From the NCBI GenBank assembly GCA_021796055.1, contig JAJYOS010000112.1:1-11472 (forward strand): 11,472 nucleotides of DNA, in the 5' to 3' direction. The notes beneath the pieces are model-generated. The model had not been told where the DNA came from and searched no databases. It saw nothing but the letters and a program-made list of their open reading frames with translations. This document shows, piece after piece, positions 1 through 6,602 of this stretch (position 1 is its first letter; the number at the start of each line of letters is the position of its first letter). Both the position numbers and the translations under genes were made by a program. The DNA is from Bacteroidota bacterium. Its GTDB lineage: Bacteria; Bacteroidota; Kryptoniia; Kryptoniales; JAKASW01.

Positions 1-345
1 CTCATGATCATGCCCAATGCTTCCAAACTTGCCGCTCAAGATTATATCTTCTACCTTCTCGTTCGTCATGAGTCTCTCCATTAGAGACGAACTCACCCAT
101 CCGATCGACTTTCTCAATTCTCGCAGATCGTAGGTCCCGAATTTCTTCCCGAGTACGGTGACTTCACCCTCGGAAGGGAATATGTAGCCGGTAACCATAT
201 TCAACAGCGTGGTCTTTCCGGAACCGTTCAGGCCGACAATGGCCCAATGCTCGCCGGCTTCCACATTCCAGTCAATTCCGGATAGGATATAGGATTTCTC
301 CCGCAGCCAGGAAACTCCCCGCATTTGAACTACTGTATCTCTCAT
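1..345 (-). CDS. ABC transporter ATP-binding protein, 5' part (cut by window edge)
   Basis: Only the first 115 codons are inside the window, read leftward from an ATG at 345-343. The protein is an ABC-type ATPase. A Walker A loop GLNGSGKT is visible at residues 38-45, preceded by the usual beta-strand (EHWAIVG). Next comes the region that normally carries the Q-loop, reading IGWVSSSL at about 81-88, where serine stands at the expected glutamine position. The signature motif, Walker B and switch histidine lie beyond the edge. There is no N-terminal membrane segment, so it is a cytoplasmic subunit or stand-alone ATPase. Its look (aromatic WLREKSYIL opening, GEHWAIVGLNGSGKTT) recalls the YlmA/ModF-like group of single ABC ATPases of unclear substrate; that placement is an inference. 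A purine stretch AGAAAGAGAGAA precedes the start as a weak ribosome binding site. It lies 115 bases downstream of the small gene at 461-814 on the same strand, so it may be cotranscribed with it. No partner permease is visible. Confidence 0.88.
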   Translation of the reverse strand, partial: MRDTVVQMRGVSWLREKSYILSGIDWNVEAGEHWAIVGLNGSGKTTLLNMVTGYIFPSEGEVTVLGKKFGTYDLRELRKSIGWVSSSLMERLMTNEKVEDIILSGKFGSIGHDHE

Positions 346-460
346 TTCTCTCTTTCTGCCTATACGATCGTCATTGTGCCAACTAAGATAATCCCCTCCG
401 GCTTCTGAAAGCAAGAGAGACTCGGATCTCACAATACGTTGGTAAGAAAATGTCCTTCTG

Positions 461-814
461 CTATTCCCGCGTTAGTCTTGATTCGACGGTCCTGCAGATC
501 AAATCGACGACGCCGTCCTTGAAATGCTCTATCCGAGCCGAAGGCATCCCCGCTTCCACCAGCAGTTTCATTTCCGCCTGCGACTGCTTTGTCTTCACCA
601 GTTTGGAGAAGTCTCCCGGCGATACTTTACCCGATGCAAGATCCCCTGTCCAGTTGACAAGATCATCCTTGATCAGCTCAAGGAAATTCTTGACGTCATA
701 TTTCGCTTCTATCAAGGCGCCTCCCAGCGTGCTCCTGGCAAGTTCCGTCACTCCTGCCGAAATCGCCTCGAAAATTTCCCTTACATCCGGTCCAAGAGAT
801 TCGTTGGACATCAT
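461..814 (-). CDS. conserved-looking small hypothetical protein (117 aa)
   Basis: I do not recognise the family with confidence. The predicted protein is soluble, without signal peptide or membrane segment, and reads as mostly alpha-helical. There is an N-terminal amphipathic helix (DVREIFEAISAGVTELAR), then a central helix (about 40-57, DVKNFLELIKDDLVNW). A GD..SGK...GDF turn follows, and then a C-terminal helical part with VEAGMPSARIEHFKDGVVDLI. I prefer this strand over the overlapping plus-strand frame because the composition is protein-like (balanced acidic and basic residues, heptad-like hydrophobics). A GGAGGA sequence at 815-820 also lies directly before the start. Two ATG codons sit side by side (814-812 and 811-809). 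The Shine-Dalgarno abuts the first and is three bases from the second, so the second may be used. A sigma70-like promoter lies about 175 bases upstream. Function unknown. Confidence 0.7.
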   Translation of the reverse strand: MMSNESLGPDVREIFEAISAGVTELARSTLGGALIEAKYDVKNFLELIKDDLVNWTGDLASGKVSPGDFSKLVKTKQSQAEMKLLVEAGMPSARIEHFKDGVVDLICRTVESRLTRE

Positions 815-989
815 TCCTCCATTTTCTTTTTACCGGTAAGGAAGTATGATCCTGCCTGAATCATGAACGACAACAGCAAGGTTCGTTTTCGAATATCTCT
901 TCGGAGAATACAGCCAACTCATGTTCCGGTTCCCGACCGCTGCGTCCGGCTCCAGTTGAAATGATCGAAGAACCACGCCTGACATTACA

Positions 990-1018
990 ATTTTAAATTA
1001 ATCTATCCTTCATTTCAA
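990..1018 (-). promoter_or_regulatory. putative sigma70-like promoter for the small gene at 461-814
   Basis: On the minus strand TTGAAA (1018-1013) and TAAAAT (995-990) are separated by exactly 17 bases. Each hexamer has one mismatch to the consensus. The surrounding sequence is locally AT-rich in an otherwise balanced region. Transcription would begin near 983 and give a leader of about 170 bases before the small gene. If the organism uses the divergent Bacteroidota sigma factor consensus (TTTG / TAnnTTTG), this match means less. Confidence 0.4.
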
Positions 1019-1125
1019 GAAGAATCTTGAAGTCTGCCGGCTGTCAGCGCGGATGTAATCGCGGAACTGCGGAATTATGATAACGCAACTGGAGAGCTGC
1101 GCACAAAATTTTGGCATGAGGTCCA

Positions 1126-1158
1126 AGGACACTGCTTGATCATCCGAAAGCGTGTCCT
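1126..1158 (-). terminator. hairpin 3' of the POT-like transporter gene; possible weak terminator
   Basis: The arms AGGACAC (1126-1132) plus GCTT (1134-1137) pair with AAGC (1148-1151) plus GTGTCCT (1152-1158). This makes an 11-bp stem with one bulged base (1133) and a 10-base loop. It sits 46-78 bases past the stop codon of the transporter gene on the minus strand. No run of T follows on that strand, so it is not a textbook Rho-independent terminator. It may act as a 3' end stabiliser or processing hairpin, or be chance. Confidence 0.3.
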
Positions 1159-1203
1159 GACTTCCTCGTGTTTCCTGTGCGAATTGCCGCAGACTTTCAG
1201 CAC

Positions 1204-2514
1204 CTAGGCCCGGGGCAGTTCCCTGTCTTTCCTGGTGATGTAAGCATTGTATATGATCATGAGCAGCGTTGCGGCTATCCCGATTCCGGTGAGCGAAAGC
1301 CAGATACCGGTGGGCTGGCCAAGCACTCTCACAACGTCTCCGGTCTTAACCAGAATAGATTGTGTCATCGTGGAATAAAGCCAGCCCCCGAACGTGCCGC
1401 CGACGAACCATGCTATAGCTATGGGTAGGAACGCATATCCCTGGAATAGGGCCTCCTGCCCCTTCGGGGCGTGGTCGGCGATGTATTCGTAATAACGAGG
1501 CGCCTGCGTCATCTCACCGAACGACCATACAACCATCGCCGCAATGATGGTCCATATGTTGGGCTGAATGGCTATCACGAGCCAGCTTAACGTGGATACT
1601 GCAAACCCTACGACAATTGCCGTCACCGGCGGCATTTTTTTCGTCATCCTGTTCACGATGACCTGCAGGAAAATTATTGCCCAGGCATCGACCGACTCGA
1701 TGATCTCGAAGGGGGCATTCTTGGAAATGAAGTCCGTCAGGTAGAATGGGATAATCACGAATACCTGCCAAAACATAATCCAGTACAGGGAGAAAATAAG
1801 AAGGAAAACCATGAAACGTCCGTTGCTCATTACACGAAGCATATCCTTGAGCTTCTGCCCCAGAGACGGCTGCCGGAAATCGCGTACCGATTCCGGCTCG
1901 CGGTAAAATATTAGCGTACCCAGGAACATCAGCGCACATGTGGAGGCGGAAACTATGTAAACCGAATCTATTCCGATCCTGTCCCTGAAAAAATATGCAA
2001 TCACGGGACCGGTCGCCCCACCTACATTAACAAGCATATAATAAATCGCATAGCCGAGGGACCTTGTCTCCGTCCGGGAGGAGACCGCAATTGTCCCGAG
2101 GACGGACGGCTTGATAAACGATTCGCCGACGGCCGTGAATATGAGGACGATGATGAGCACCCAGAAGAGAGGAAGTGCATGAGAGAAGGAGGCGTACAGC
2201 GGCGAGCCCACCGCGAAGATCGCGAAGTACCCGATGGCCATAACAAGGAAAGCGAACGAGAACGCCTTGCGAAATCCATACTTATCGGCGAAGGTCCCGG
2301 CAAAAATCGGCAGAAGATAAACGAACCCCCCAAAGATCGACGATAGCGTACCGGCATCTACCTCGCTGAACTTCAGATGATTTCTCAAGAAGATGCTCAT
2401 TACCGCCGCCTGTGCGTAGTATGCCAGGCGCTCGAACAGCTCGAGTGCGTTCGCTACCCAGAAAGACCGATGGAAGCCTGCGAAGAATTTCCTGATTCGT
2501 GAGTCGCTGCTCAT
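1204..2514 (-). CDS. POT/PTR2-like major facilitator superfamily transporter
   Basis: This is an integral inner-membrane transporter of 436 residues with about 12 hydrophobic segments, a typical length for the superfamily. Segment 1 carries E25-LF-E28-R29-LAY-Y33, the ExxER..YY motif of proton-coupled oligopeptide transporters (POT/PTR2). Loop 2-3 carries the superfamily motif A as GTFADKYGFRK (73-83). Segment 4 has FIKPSV with K135, then IYYMLVNVGGATGP at about 157-170, matching the POT FYxxINxG signature. From family knowledge, the ExxER motif couples proton movement and the segment-4 lysine supports transport, so proton-driven uptake of small peptides or related solutes is likely. The exact substrate cannot be read from the sequence, and such distant bacterial members are often called only MFS transporter. 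Start choice: the ATG at 2514-2512 is preceded on its strand by AGAGGAAGG a few bases away. It is transcribed divergently from the phosphoesterase gene. Confidence 0.9.
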   Translation of the reverse strand: MSSDSRIRKFFAGFHRSFWVANALELFERLAYYAQAAVMSIFLRNHLKFSEVDAGTLSSIFGGFVYLLPIFAGTFADKYGFRKAFSFAFLVMAIGYFAIFAVGSPLYASFSHALPLFWVLIIVLIFTAVGESFIKPSVLGTIAVSSRTETRSLGYAIYYMLVNVGGATGPVIAYFFRDRIGIDSVYIVSASTCALMFLGTLIFYREPESVRDFRQPSLGQKLKDMLRVMSNGRFMVFLLIFSLYWIMFWQVFVIIPFYLTDFISKNAPFEIIESVDAWAIIFLQVIVNRMTKKMPPVTAIVVGFAVSTLSWLVIAIQPNIWTIIAAMVVWSFGEMTQAPRYYEYIADHAPKGQEALFQGYAFLPIAIAWFVGGTFGGWLYSTMTQSILVKTGDVVRVLGQPTGIWLSLTGIGIAATLLMIIYNAYITRKDRELPRA

Positions 2515-2790
2515 AAACCTTCCTCTGCTTTAGTTTGTTATGGCATTTATGAATTCTATCTCGAACCGAATGGCGGAGACAATTCCACTTAACGCATGCC
2601 TCCATGCGACGACCGGAAGTTTCACGAGAGCCAATATAATGAAAATGTCTTTCCCCCTCCAAAATTCCCCTGTGCCCGGCTTCCATCGACAGGCCGTATG
2701 GACGCAAGAGTGCCCCCTTTTTCATCTGTAATAAAGGAATAAAACTCGTATTTTAATCATATTCACGAAAGGAGTTCCAGCTTAATATAG
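2515..2790. promoter_or_regulatory. divergent intergenic region with a perfect short inverted repeat
   Basis: These 276 bases separate the minus-strand transporter from the plus-strand phosphoesterase and must hold promoters for both. The clearest structure is CGCATG (2593-2598), CCTC, CATGCG (2603-2608), a perfect 6-bp inverted repeat that could be a small operator or a chance hairpin. AT-rich patches occur at 2632-2645 (TATAAT at 2635-2640) and 2748-2765 (TTTAAT at 2752-2757). Neither has a good -35 hexamer at the right distance, so I do not assign exact promoters. A 63-codon plus-strand frame at 2540-2731 lacks support as a gene. Confidence 0.4.
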
Positions 2791-3993
2791 ATGCCATACG
2801 TCCCTTATCATCTCATCGGCATAATGCTCATCGTTGTGCCGTTAATTGCGCAGGTCGTCGTCTACAGAATCGTAGCGAAGTACCTGGTCGAGATAGGAGC
2901 AAGCACAGTATTTTCGACGCGTTTCCTCCCGATGATTTTTGTGGTCATCAATATCCCGTTAGTACTCATCCGGATGGACCCTCGGATGTTCATGGCAGGA
3001 TCGCCGCGTCACCTGATTATGATGCCGTATTACGCCTATGAAACGCTGAGCGTCGCGATACTCTTCGCGGCCCTCCTGTCATTCTTATTAAAGCTGCTCT
3101 TGAGGCCGTTCTTCGCATGGAGAAGGAAGAGAGTATCCGCCCAGCACCATGAGTCAACTCCCGCGTCGCGGCGTCTATTCCTGAAGAAAGCGGCGATAGG
3201 AGTCGGTGCGTACACTTTTCTCGGCGCGATGTACAGCATATATAGCCGCGACGACTACAGAATCGAGGATGTCTCTCTCAGGCTGAAGAACCTCCCCCGC
3301 GAGCTCGAGGGTCTCAGGATCGTAATGATCAGCGACGTGCATTCCGGATTGTACATGACGGAGGAGGACATGAGCAGGTATAACGAGGAAGTAAATAAGC
3401 TGAACCCCGACCTTATCTTCATCCCGGGCGATTTCGTCACAACAAAGACGGAAGAAATCATACCGTTCGTAAAATCGTTCTCGGGACTCAGGTCAAAATT
3501 CGGAACCTTCGCCTGCCTCGGGAATCACGACTTCTTTGCCAACCCCAACATCATTACGGAGAAGCTTCGCGAAAACGGAATAAGCGTGTTGAGAAACGAA
3601 ACTCAGGAACTTGAGATAAGAAACGCCAGGCTCATGCTCTCGGGCGTAGATGACGGAGAACATGCAAGATTCAAGAAGGTGGCATACGAGGCCAATTCTC
3701 TAGACACAACCCATATACTACTTTGTCACAAACCGTATTATTTTGATACGGCGGTCGCCGGAGGGTTCGATGCAATGCTCAGCGGACATACGCACGGCGG
3801 ACAGATTGTCCTCGCCAATCTGCCCGGATTTAAGCTGACCCCTGCCACCCTCGTGTCTCCGTATGTTTCCGGTAAGTACTACCGCGGCGACTCGATTATG
3901 TATGTGAGCCGTGGAGTCGGAACTGTCGGCCTCCCCGTTCGGCTGAACTGTCCGCCAGAGATAACTGTCTTTACACTGGAAAAAAAGTCTTGA
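2791..3993 (+). CDS. membrane-anchored metallophosphoesterase (calcineurin-like fold)
   Basis: The protein has 400 residues. The first 105 or so form several hydrophobic segments (about 7-29, 44-61 and 84-104). A basic stretch and a twin-arginine-like motif SRRLFLK (126-132) follow, with a further hydrophobic stretch (134-150). The catalytic metallophosphoesterase domain runs from about 170 to 396. Its metal and phosphate ligands are all present: D182-x-H184, GD (213-214), GNHD (244-247), H313 in the CHKP block, and GHTHGG (332-337). The domain should therefore be an active two-metal phosphoesterase, resembling the YkuE/YaeI-like group that acts on lipid-linked or other phosphate esters at the membrane. 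The actual substrate is not known from sequence. An in-frame TAG directly precedes the ATG, so no longer form is possible; the nearest Shine-Dalgarno (AAAGGAG, 2768-2774) is 16 bases away, farther than usual. The glycosyltransferase-like gene follows after a single base. Confidence 0.92.
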   Translation: MPYVPYHLIGIMLIVVPLIAQVVVYRIVAKYLVEIGASTVFSTRFLPMIFVVINIPLVLIRMDPRMFMAGSPRHLIMMPYYAYETLSVAILFAALLSFLLKLLLRPFFAWRRKRVSAQHHESTPASRRLFLKKAAIGVGAYTFLGAMYSIYSRDDYRIEDVSLRLKNLPRELEGLRIVMISDVHSGLYMTEEDMSRYNEEVNKLNPDLIFIPGDFVTTKTEEIIPFVKSFSGLRSKFGTFACLGNHDFFANPNIITEKLRENGISVLRNETQELEIRNARLMLSGVDDGEHARFKKVAYEANSLDTTHILLCHKPYYFDTAVAGGFDAMLSGHTHGGQIVLANLPGFKLTPATLVSPYVSGKYYRGDSIMYVSRGVGTVGLPVRLNCPPEITVFTLEKKS

Positions 3994-3994
3994 G

Positions 3995-6073
3995 ATGAGG
4001 TTAATAGCCAGAATATTCGTCTTTGTCTCCGCATTACTGGTGATCCTTTACGGCATCCTGCCGGGCCTTTTTCACTCGGAGGGAAACTTCATTGTCTCAT
4101 ACGTGGTCGGCAGGAATTTTCTGGCGGGAGTCGATCCGACGCTCTTTTACCGTTTCCCGGATTTTCAAAAGCTGATCGATGCAAGCGGCCTGTCAAGCAG
4201 GGTTCTGTTCTTCTCTACGTCGTCGCCTGCATTCATTCCTGTCGACTCGCTCCTGTCTATCCCTCCTCCAGTTATATCGAGACTGATTCTCGCCGCGATC
4301 AATGTGGCAGCGCTGGTGCTCCTTGTCCATGCCACTGCAATAGTGGCGAAGGCATCGGTCAGCAGGACATACTCTATTTTCCTGGCGTCTTCTTTTGCAC
4401 TTGCCGCAAACTTCGGTCAGAGCCAGCCGTACATTATTCTCGCGCTCCTGCTGGTATTGGCCTTCTACGCCTCTTCTTACCGAGCAGACGGGATAGCCGG
4501 AGCCGCGCTGGGAATTATTTTCCCGTTCAAAGTCTTTGCGGCCGTTCCGGCGATACTCTTCCTCGTGTCCAAGAAATGGAAGGTGTTTTTCTACTTCGCC
4601 GCCACTTCAATTGTGCTCTTCGGCGTAACCTATTTGATCGTCGGCCAGTCTGTCGTCTCTTTCTACCTGCAGCGAATTTTTCCTTTCTACCTTAACGGAA
4701 GGGTCCAGAACCCCTTTTCAATTTCCTGCCAGACTGCCTGGTCGTTTTTCAGAACGCTTTTCGTCTACGATGCCACGCTTAATGCACATCCTCTGCTTAC
4801 CTCCGAAAGCGCATACATTCTGGCCGCATCAATATTCAAGGCAAGCATAATCGTTCCTCCCTGTTATTTCTTTTACAAAGGCATAGAGAAGAACGATTTG
4901 AGGGAATCTCTCATCGCGGCGTCGTTTCCCATAGTCTTCCTGTCGCCTACCGGGACTACATCCCAGATGATTTTGCTCGCGCCAGCAATCGTAAGTCTCG
5001 CTGAGATTGCGATCGAGACGGATCGGATGAAATCAGCCAGATTCGTCCTTCTACTCTACGCCCTGTTGTGCATACCGATTTATGCTGCGTTGAAAACATA
5101 CATGGGAGTCACATCGCCGTTTCTTTTGTACGAACGTTTCTTCCTGCTGGTTGTCCTTTACGTCTATTACTTCTTCTTCCAGCTTCACCTTGTTCCCAAA
5201 CACTTCTGGGCCACACGCGCCGTAACCACAGCCGTCGTGATCGCAGCTGTTTCCGCAACTCTCTATTTCGGGGACCGCACCCCGGTGCATCATTTCCCCT
5301 CTCCGGTCACGCCCGTGCTGACGGGTACGGAACTTAGCGTGCCAGCCTATAGTCCCGGACTGAACGAAGGGGAGTTGACTTACATCACTTTCGACTCCGG
5401 CTCGGTGCACTTTGTGCCTCACGAAGTCCATGTACCGGACGACAAGTCGTACCATTGTTATGCGTACGTTTCCGACCAAAACGGTGAGAGCTACGCCATC
5501 GGGTTGGTCGACGGCGCGGAAAATATATGCTATTTCAGGACTGAGAATGCCCGCGCTTACTTTTCCGGAAGTTCGGCTTCCATCAGCGCCGATGGAGATT
5601 GGGGCTCGTTCCTGAGAAACGGCAGACTATATATTGTCAGTCTCCAGTCAGGCGGGATTTCCGTTTCGGACACTTTGGATTTCATGCCTTTCAAGGTTGT
5701 CCAGGCTGCGTTTAACTCAGGCAATGATAATGAAATCACATTTGTCATAGACTCGCTCGGCGGTTCGCAAGCTGTTGCCAACTATAACGTTGCCGATGGT
5801 TCACTGAAGACCTCGTCCCCCCCGTTCCGCATATCGCTGGCACGCATGAATTCAGATGATCTTTATCTGACACGTGAGGAAGGAGATTCAACGAGTATTT
5901 GGCTCTCCAAGAATGGCGTCGCACCAAGGAGACTCCTCTCCGTACACGGAAACGTTACAGATATCACCCTACTGCGTAATCGTCTGTATTTCTCTTCAGA
6001 TTTCGCAAGAGGATTAAATCTTCCGACAATCTACGAATACGTTTCACCGAGTCCTGCGGCAATGCGGAAATAG
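3995..6073 (+). CDS. GT87-like (DUF2029) membrane glycosyltransferase homologue with extra soluble C-terminal domain
   Basis: This protein has 692 residues. The first 425 or so are polytopic, with about ten hydrophobic segments. The pattern is that of GT87/DUF2029 polyprenyl-phosphate-sugar-dependent GT-C enzymes. The first outer loop is NFIVSYVVGRNFLAGVDP (31-48), then NFGQSQPYIILALLLVL (139-155), GAALGIIFPFKVFAAVPAIL (169-188) before a basic loop, and a late SPTGTTSQMILLAP block (317-330). Acidic candidates for the loop-1 catalytic residue are E29 and D47; N31 stands where many members have aspartate, so activity is uncertain. Residues from about 426 to 692 form a soluble tail rich in short beta-strand patterns with repeated polar turns (for example ISADGDWGSFLRNGRLYIVS). 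It could be a beta-propeller-like fold facing the periplasm; this is inference. Typical GT87 proteins are about 350-450 residues, so the tail is the unusual part. The start lies one base after the phosphoesterase stop, suggesting translational coupling. Confidence 0.8.
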   Translation: MRLIARIFVFVSALLVILYGILPGLFHSEGNFIVSYVVGRNFLAGVDPTLFYRFPDFQKLIDASGLSSRVLFFSTSSPAFIPVDSLLSIPPPVISRLILAAINVAALVLLVHATAIVAKASVSRTYSIFLASSFALAANFGQSQPYIILALLLVLAFYASSYRADGIAGAALGIIFPFKVFAAVPAILFLVSKKWKVFFYFAATSIVLFGVTYLIVGQSVVSFYLQRIFPFYLNGRVQNPFSISCQTAWSFFRTLFVYDATLNAHPLLTSESAYILAASIFKASIIVPPCYFFYKGIEKNDLRESLIAASFPIVFLSPTGTTSQMILLAPAIVSLAEIAIETDRMKSARFVLLLYALLCIPIYAALKTYMGVTSPFLLYERFFLLVVLYVYYFFFQLHLVPKHFWATRAVTTAVVIAAVSATLYFGDRTPVHHFPSPVTPVLTGTELSVPAYSPGLNEGELTYITFDSGSVHFVPHEVHVPDDKSYHCYAYVSDQNGESYAIGLVDGAENICYFRTENARAYFSGSSASISADGDWGSFLRNGRLYIVSLQSGGISVSDTLDFMPFKVVQAAFNSGNDNEITFVIDSLGGSQAVANYNVADGSLKTSSPPFRISLARMNSDDLYLTREEGDSTSIWLSKNGVAPRRLLSVHGNVTDITLLRNRLYFSSDFARGLNLPTIYEYVSPSPAAMRK

Positions 6074-6143
6074 TCCTCTCTCCCCGCATCTCTCCACAGA
6101 AGGCATAACCGACACTCAGCGTGCCACCAAGGCCGCAAAATCC

Positions 6144-6172
6144 TTGATTTTCTGCACAGTCGCTGGTATATT
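6144..6172 (+). promoter_or_regulatory. putative promoter at the start of the salvage cluster, possibly giving a leaderless cdd mRNA
   Basis: TTGATT (6144-6149) and TATATT (6167-6172) are spaced by exactly 17 bases, with four of six and five of six matches to the sigma70 consensus. Transcription would start near 6179, at or one base before the ATG at 6180 that best fits the cytidine deaminase family. No Shine-Dalgarno is seen before that ATG, which agrees with a leaderless start but does not prove it. Confidence 0.38.
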
Positions 6173-6179
6173 TTTCACA

Positions 6180-6602
6180 ATGCTGATAAAAACCACCGCG
6201 TCAGAGTCTGCGCTCATCACTGCCGCAAGCGAAGCAAGGGACAAATCGAAAGCAAAGTTTTCACATTTTCGTGTCGGAGCCGCGCTCGAAACACGCAGCG
6301 GGAAAACTTACTCTGCATTCAATGTGGAATCGAGCAGCTACGGCCTGTCGATGTGTGCGGAGAGGATAGCGGTGTGGACGGCAATTACAGCAGGAGAATC
6401 TGAATTCACGAGAATCGCAATTGTGTCGGATGCGGAAGATTTTTGTACTCCCTGCGGCGCTTGCAGGCAAGTGCTTTTCGAGCTGGCAGGCGACATAGAA
6501 GTTTATATGACTAACTCTAAAGGCGACCTGAAGACAGAAAGGTTGACCTCCCTCCTCCCCGATGCTTTCACATCAAAAACCCTGTTGAATGGAAGAGATT
6601 AG
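6180..6602 (+). CDS. cdd: cytidine deaminase
   Basis: Hydrolytically deaminates cytidine and deoxycytidine to uridine and deoxyuridine in the cytoplasm, part of pyrimidine salvage. Counting from the ATG at 6180, the protein has 140 residues, close to the roughly 136 of the small homotetrameric enzymes such as the Bacillus one. The zinc site is complete: C59-A-E61 (ligand cysteine and catalytic glutamate) and P91-C92-G-A-C95. The nucleoside-binding FNVE block (N48, E50) and the FRVGAAL block (30-36) are also present. An additional cysteine, C89, lies just before the second metal motif. The frame remains open to a TTG at 6144, but those 12 extra residues are hydrophobic and unlike the family N-terminus, and the TTG overlaps a promoter-like hexamer. 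The gene overlaps the thymidine kinase gene by 14 bases, so the two are almost certainly cotranscribed and coupled. Confidence 0.95.
   Translation: MLIKTTASESALITAASEARDKSKAKFSHFRVGAALETRSGKTYSAFNVESSSYGLSMCAERIAVWTAITAGESEFTRIAIVSDAEDFCTPCGACRQVLFELAGDIEVYMTNSKGDLKTERLTSLLPDAFTSKTLLNGRD

Larger units (their letters stand above)
815..1203. other. intergenic region between transporter and small gene
   Basis: These 389 bases hold no convincing gene on either strand. Frames entering it from either side are short or antisense to real genes. It contains the hairpin at 1126-1158 and the promoter-like pair at 990-1018, both listed separately. I saw no tRNA-like cloverleaf, riboswitch pattern or direct-repeat array. 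Confidence 0.6.

Noticed and set aside
450..859. Plus-strand open frames of 129 and 111 codons
   Set aside because: They are antisense to the minus-strand gene at 461-814, are serine/proline- or arginine/phenylalanine-rich in the way shadow frames are, and have no ribosome binding site, while the minus-strand gene has GGAGGA.
2282..2725. Minus-strand frame of 147 codons overlapping the start of the transporter gene
   Set aside because: Its second half is an alternative frame of the transporter gene; the first half has an arginine/glycine-rich, cysteine-scattered composition without any recognisable domain.
2540..2731. 63-codon plus-strand frame in the divergent intergenic region
   Set aside because: No Shine-Dalgarno, no family resemblance, low-complexity look; it ends before the phosphoesterase gene and overlaps likely promoter sequence.
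5051..5479. Minus-strand frame of 142 codons
   Set aside because: Antisense to the well-supported GT87-like gene, with histidine/arginine/cysteine-rich shadow composition.
6144..6179. TTG start for cytidine deaminase giving 152 residues
   Set aside because: The extra 12 residues are unlike the family N-terminus and the TTG overlaps a promoter-like hexamer; the ATG at 6180 gives the normal length.
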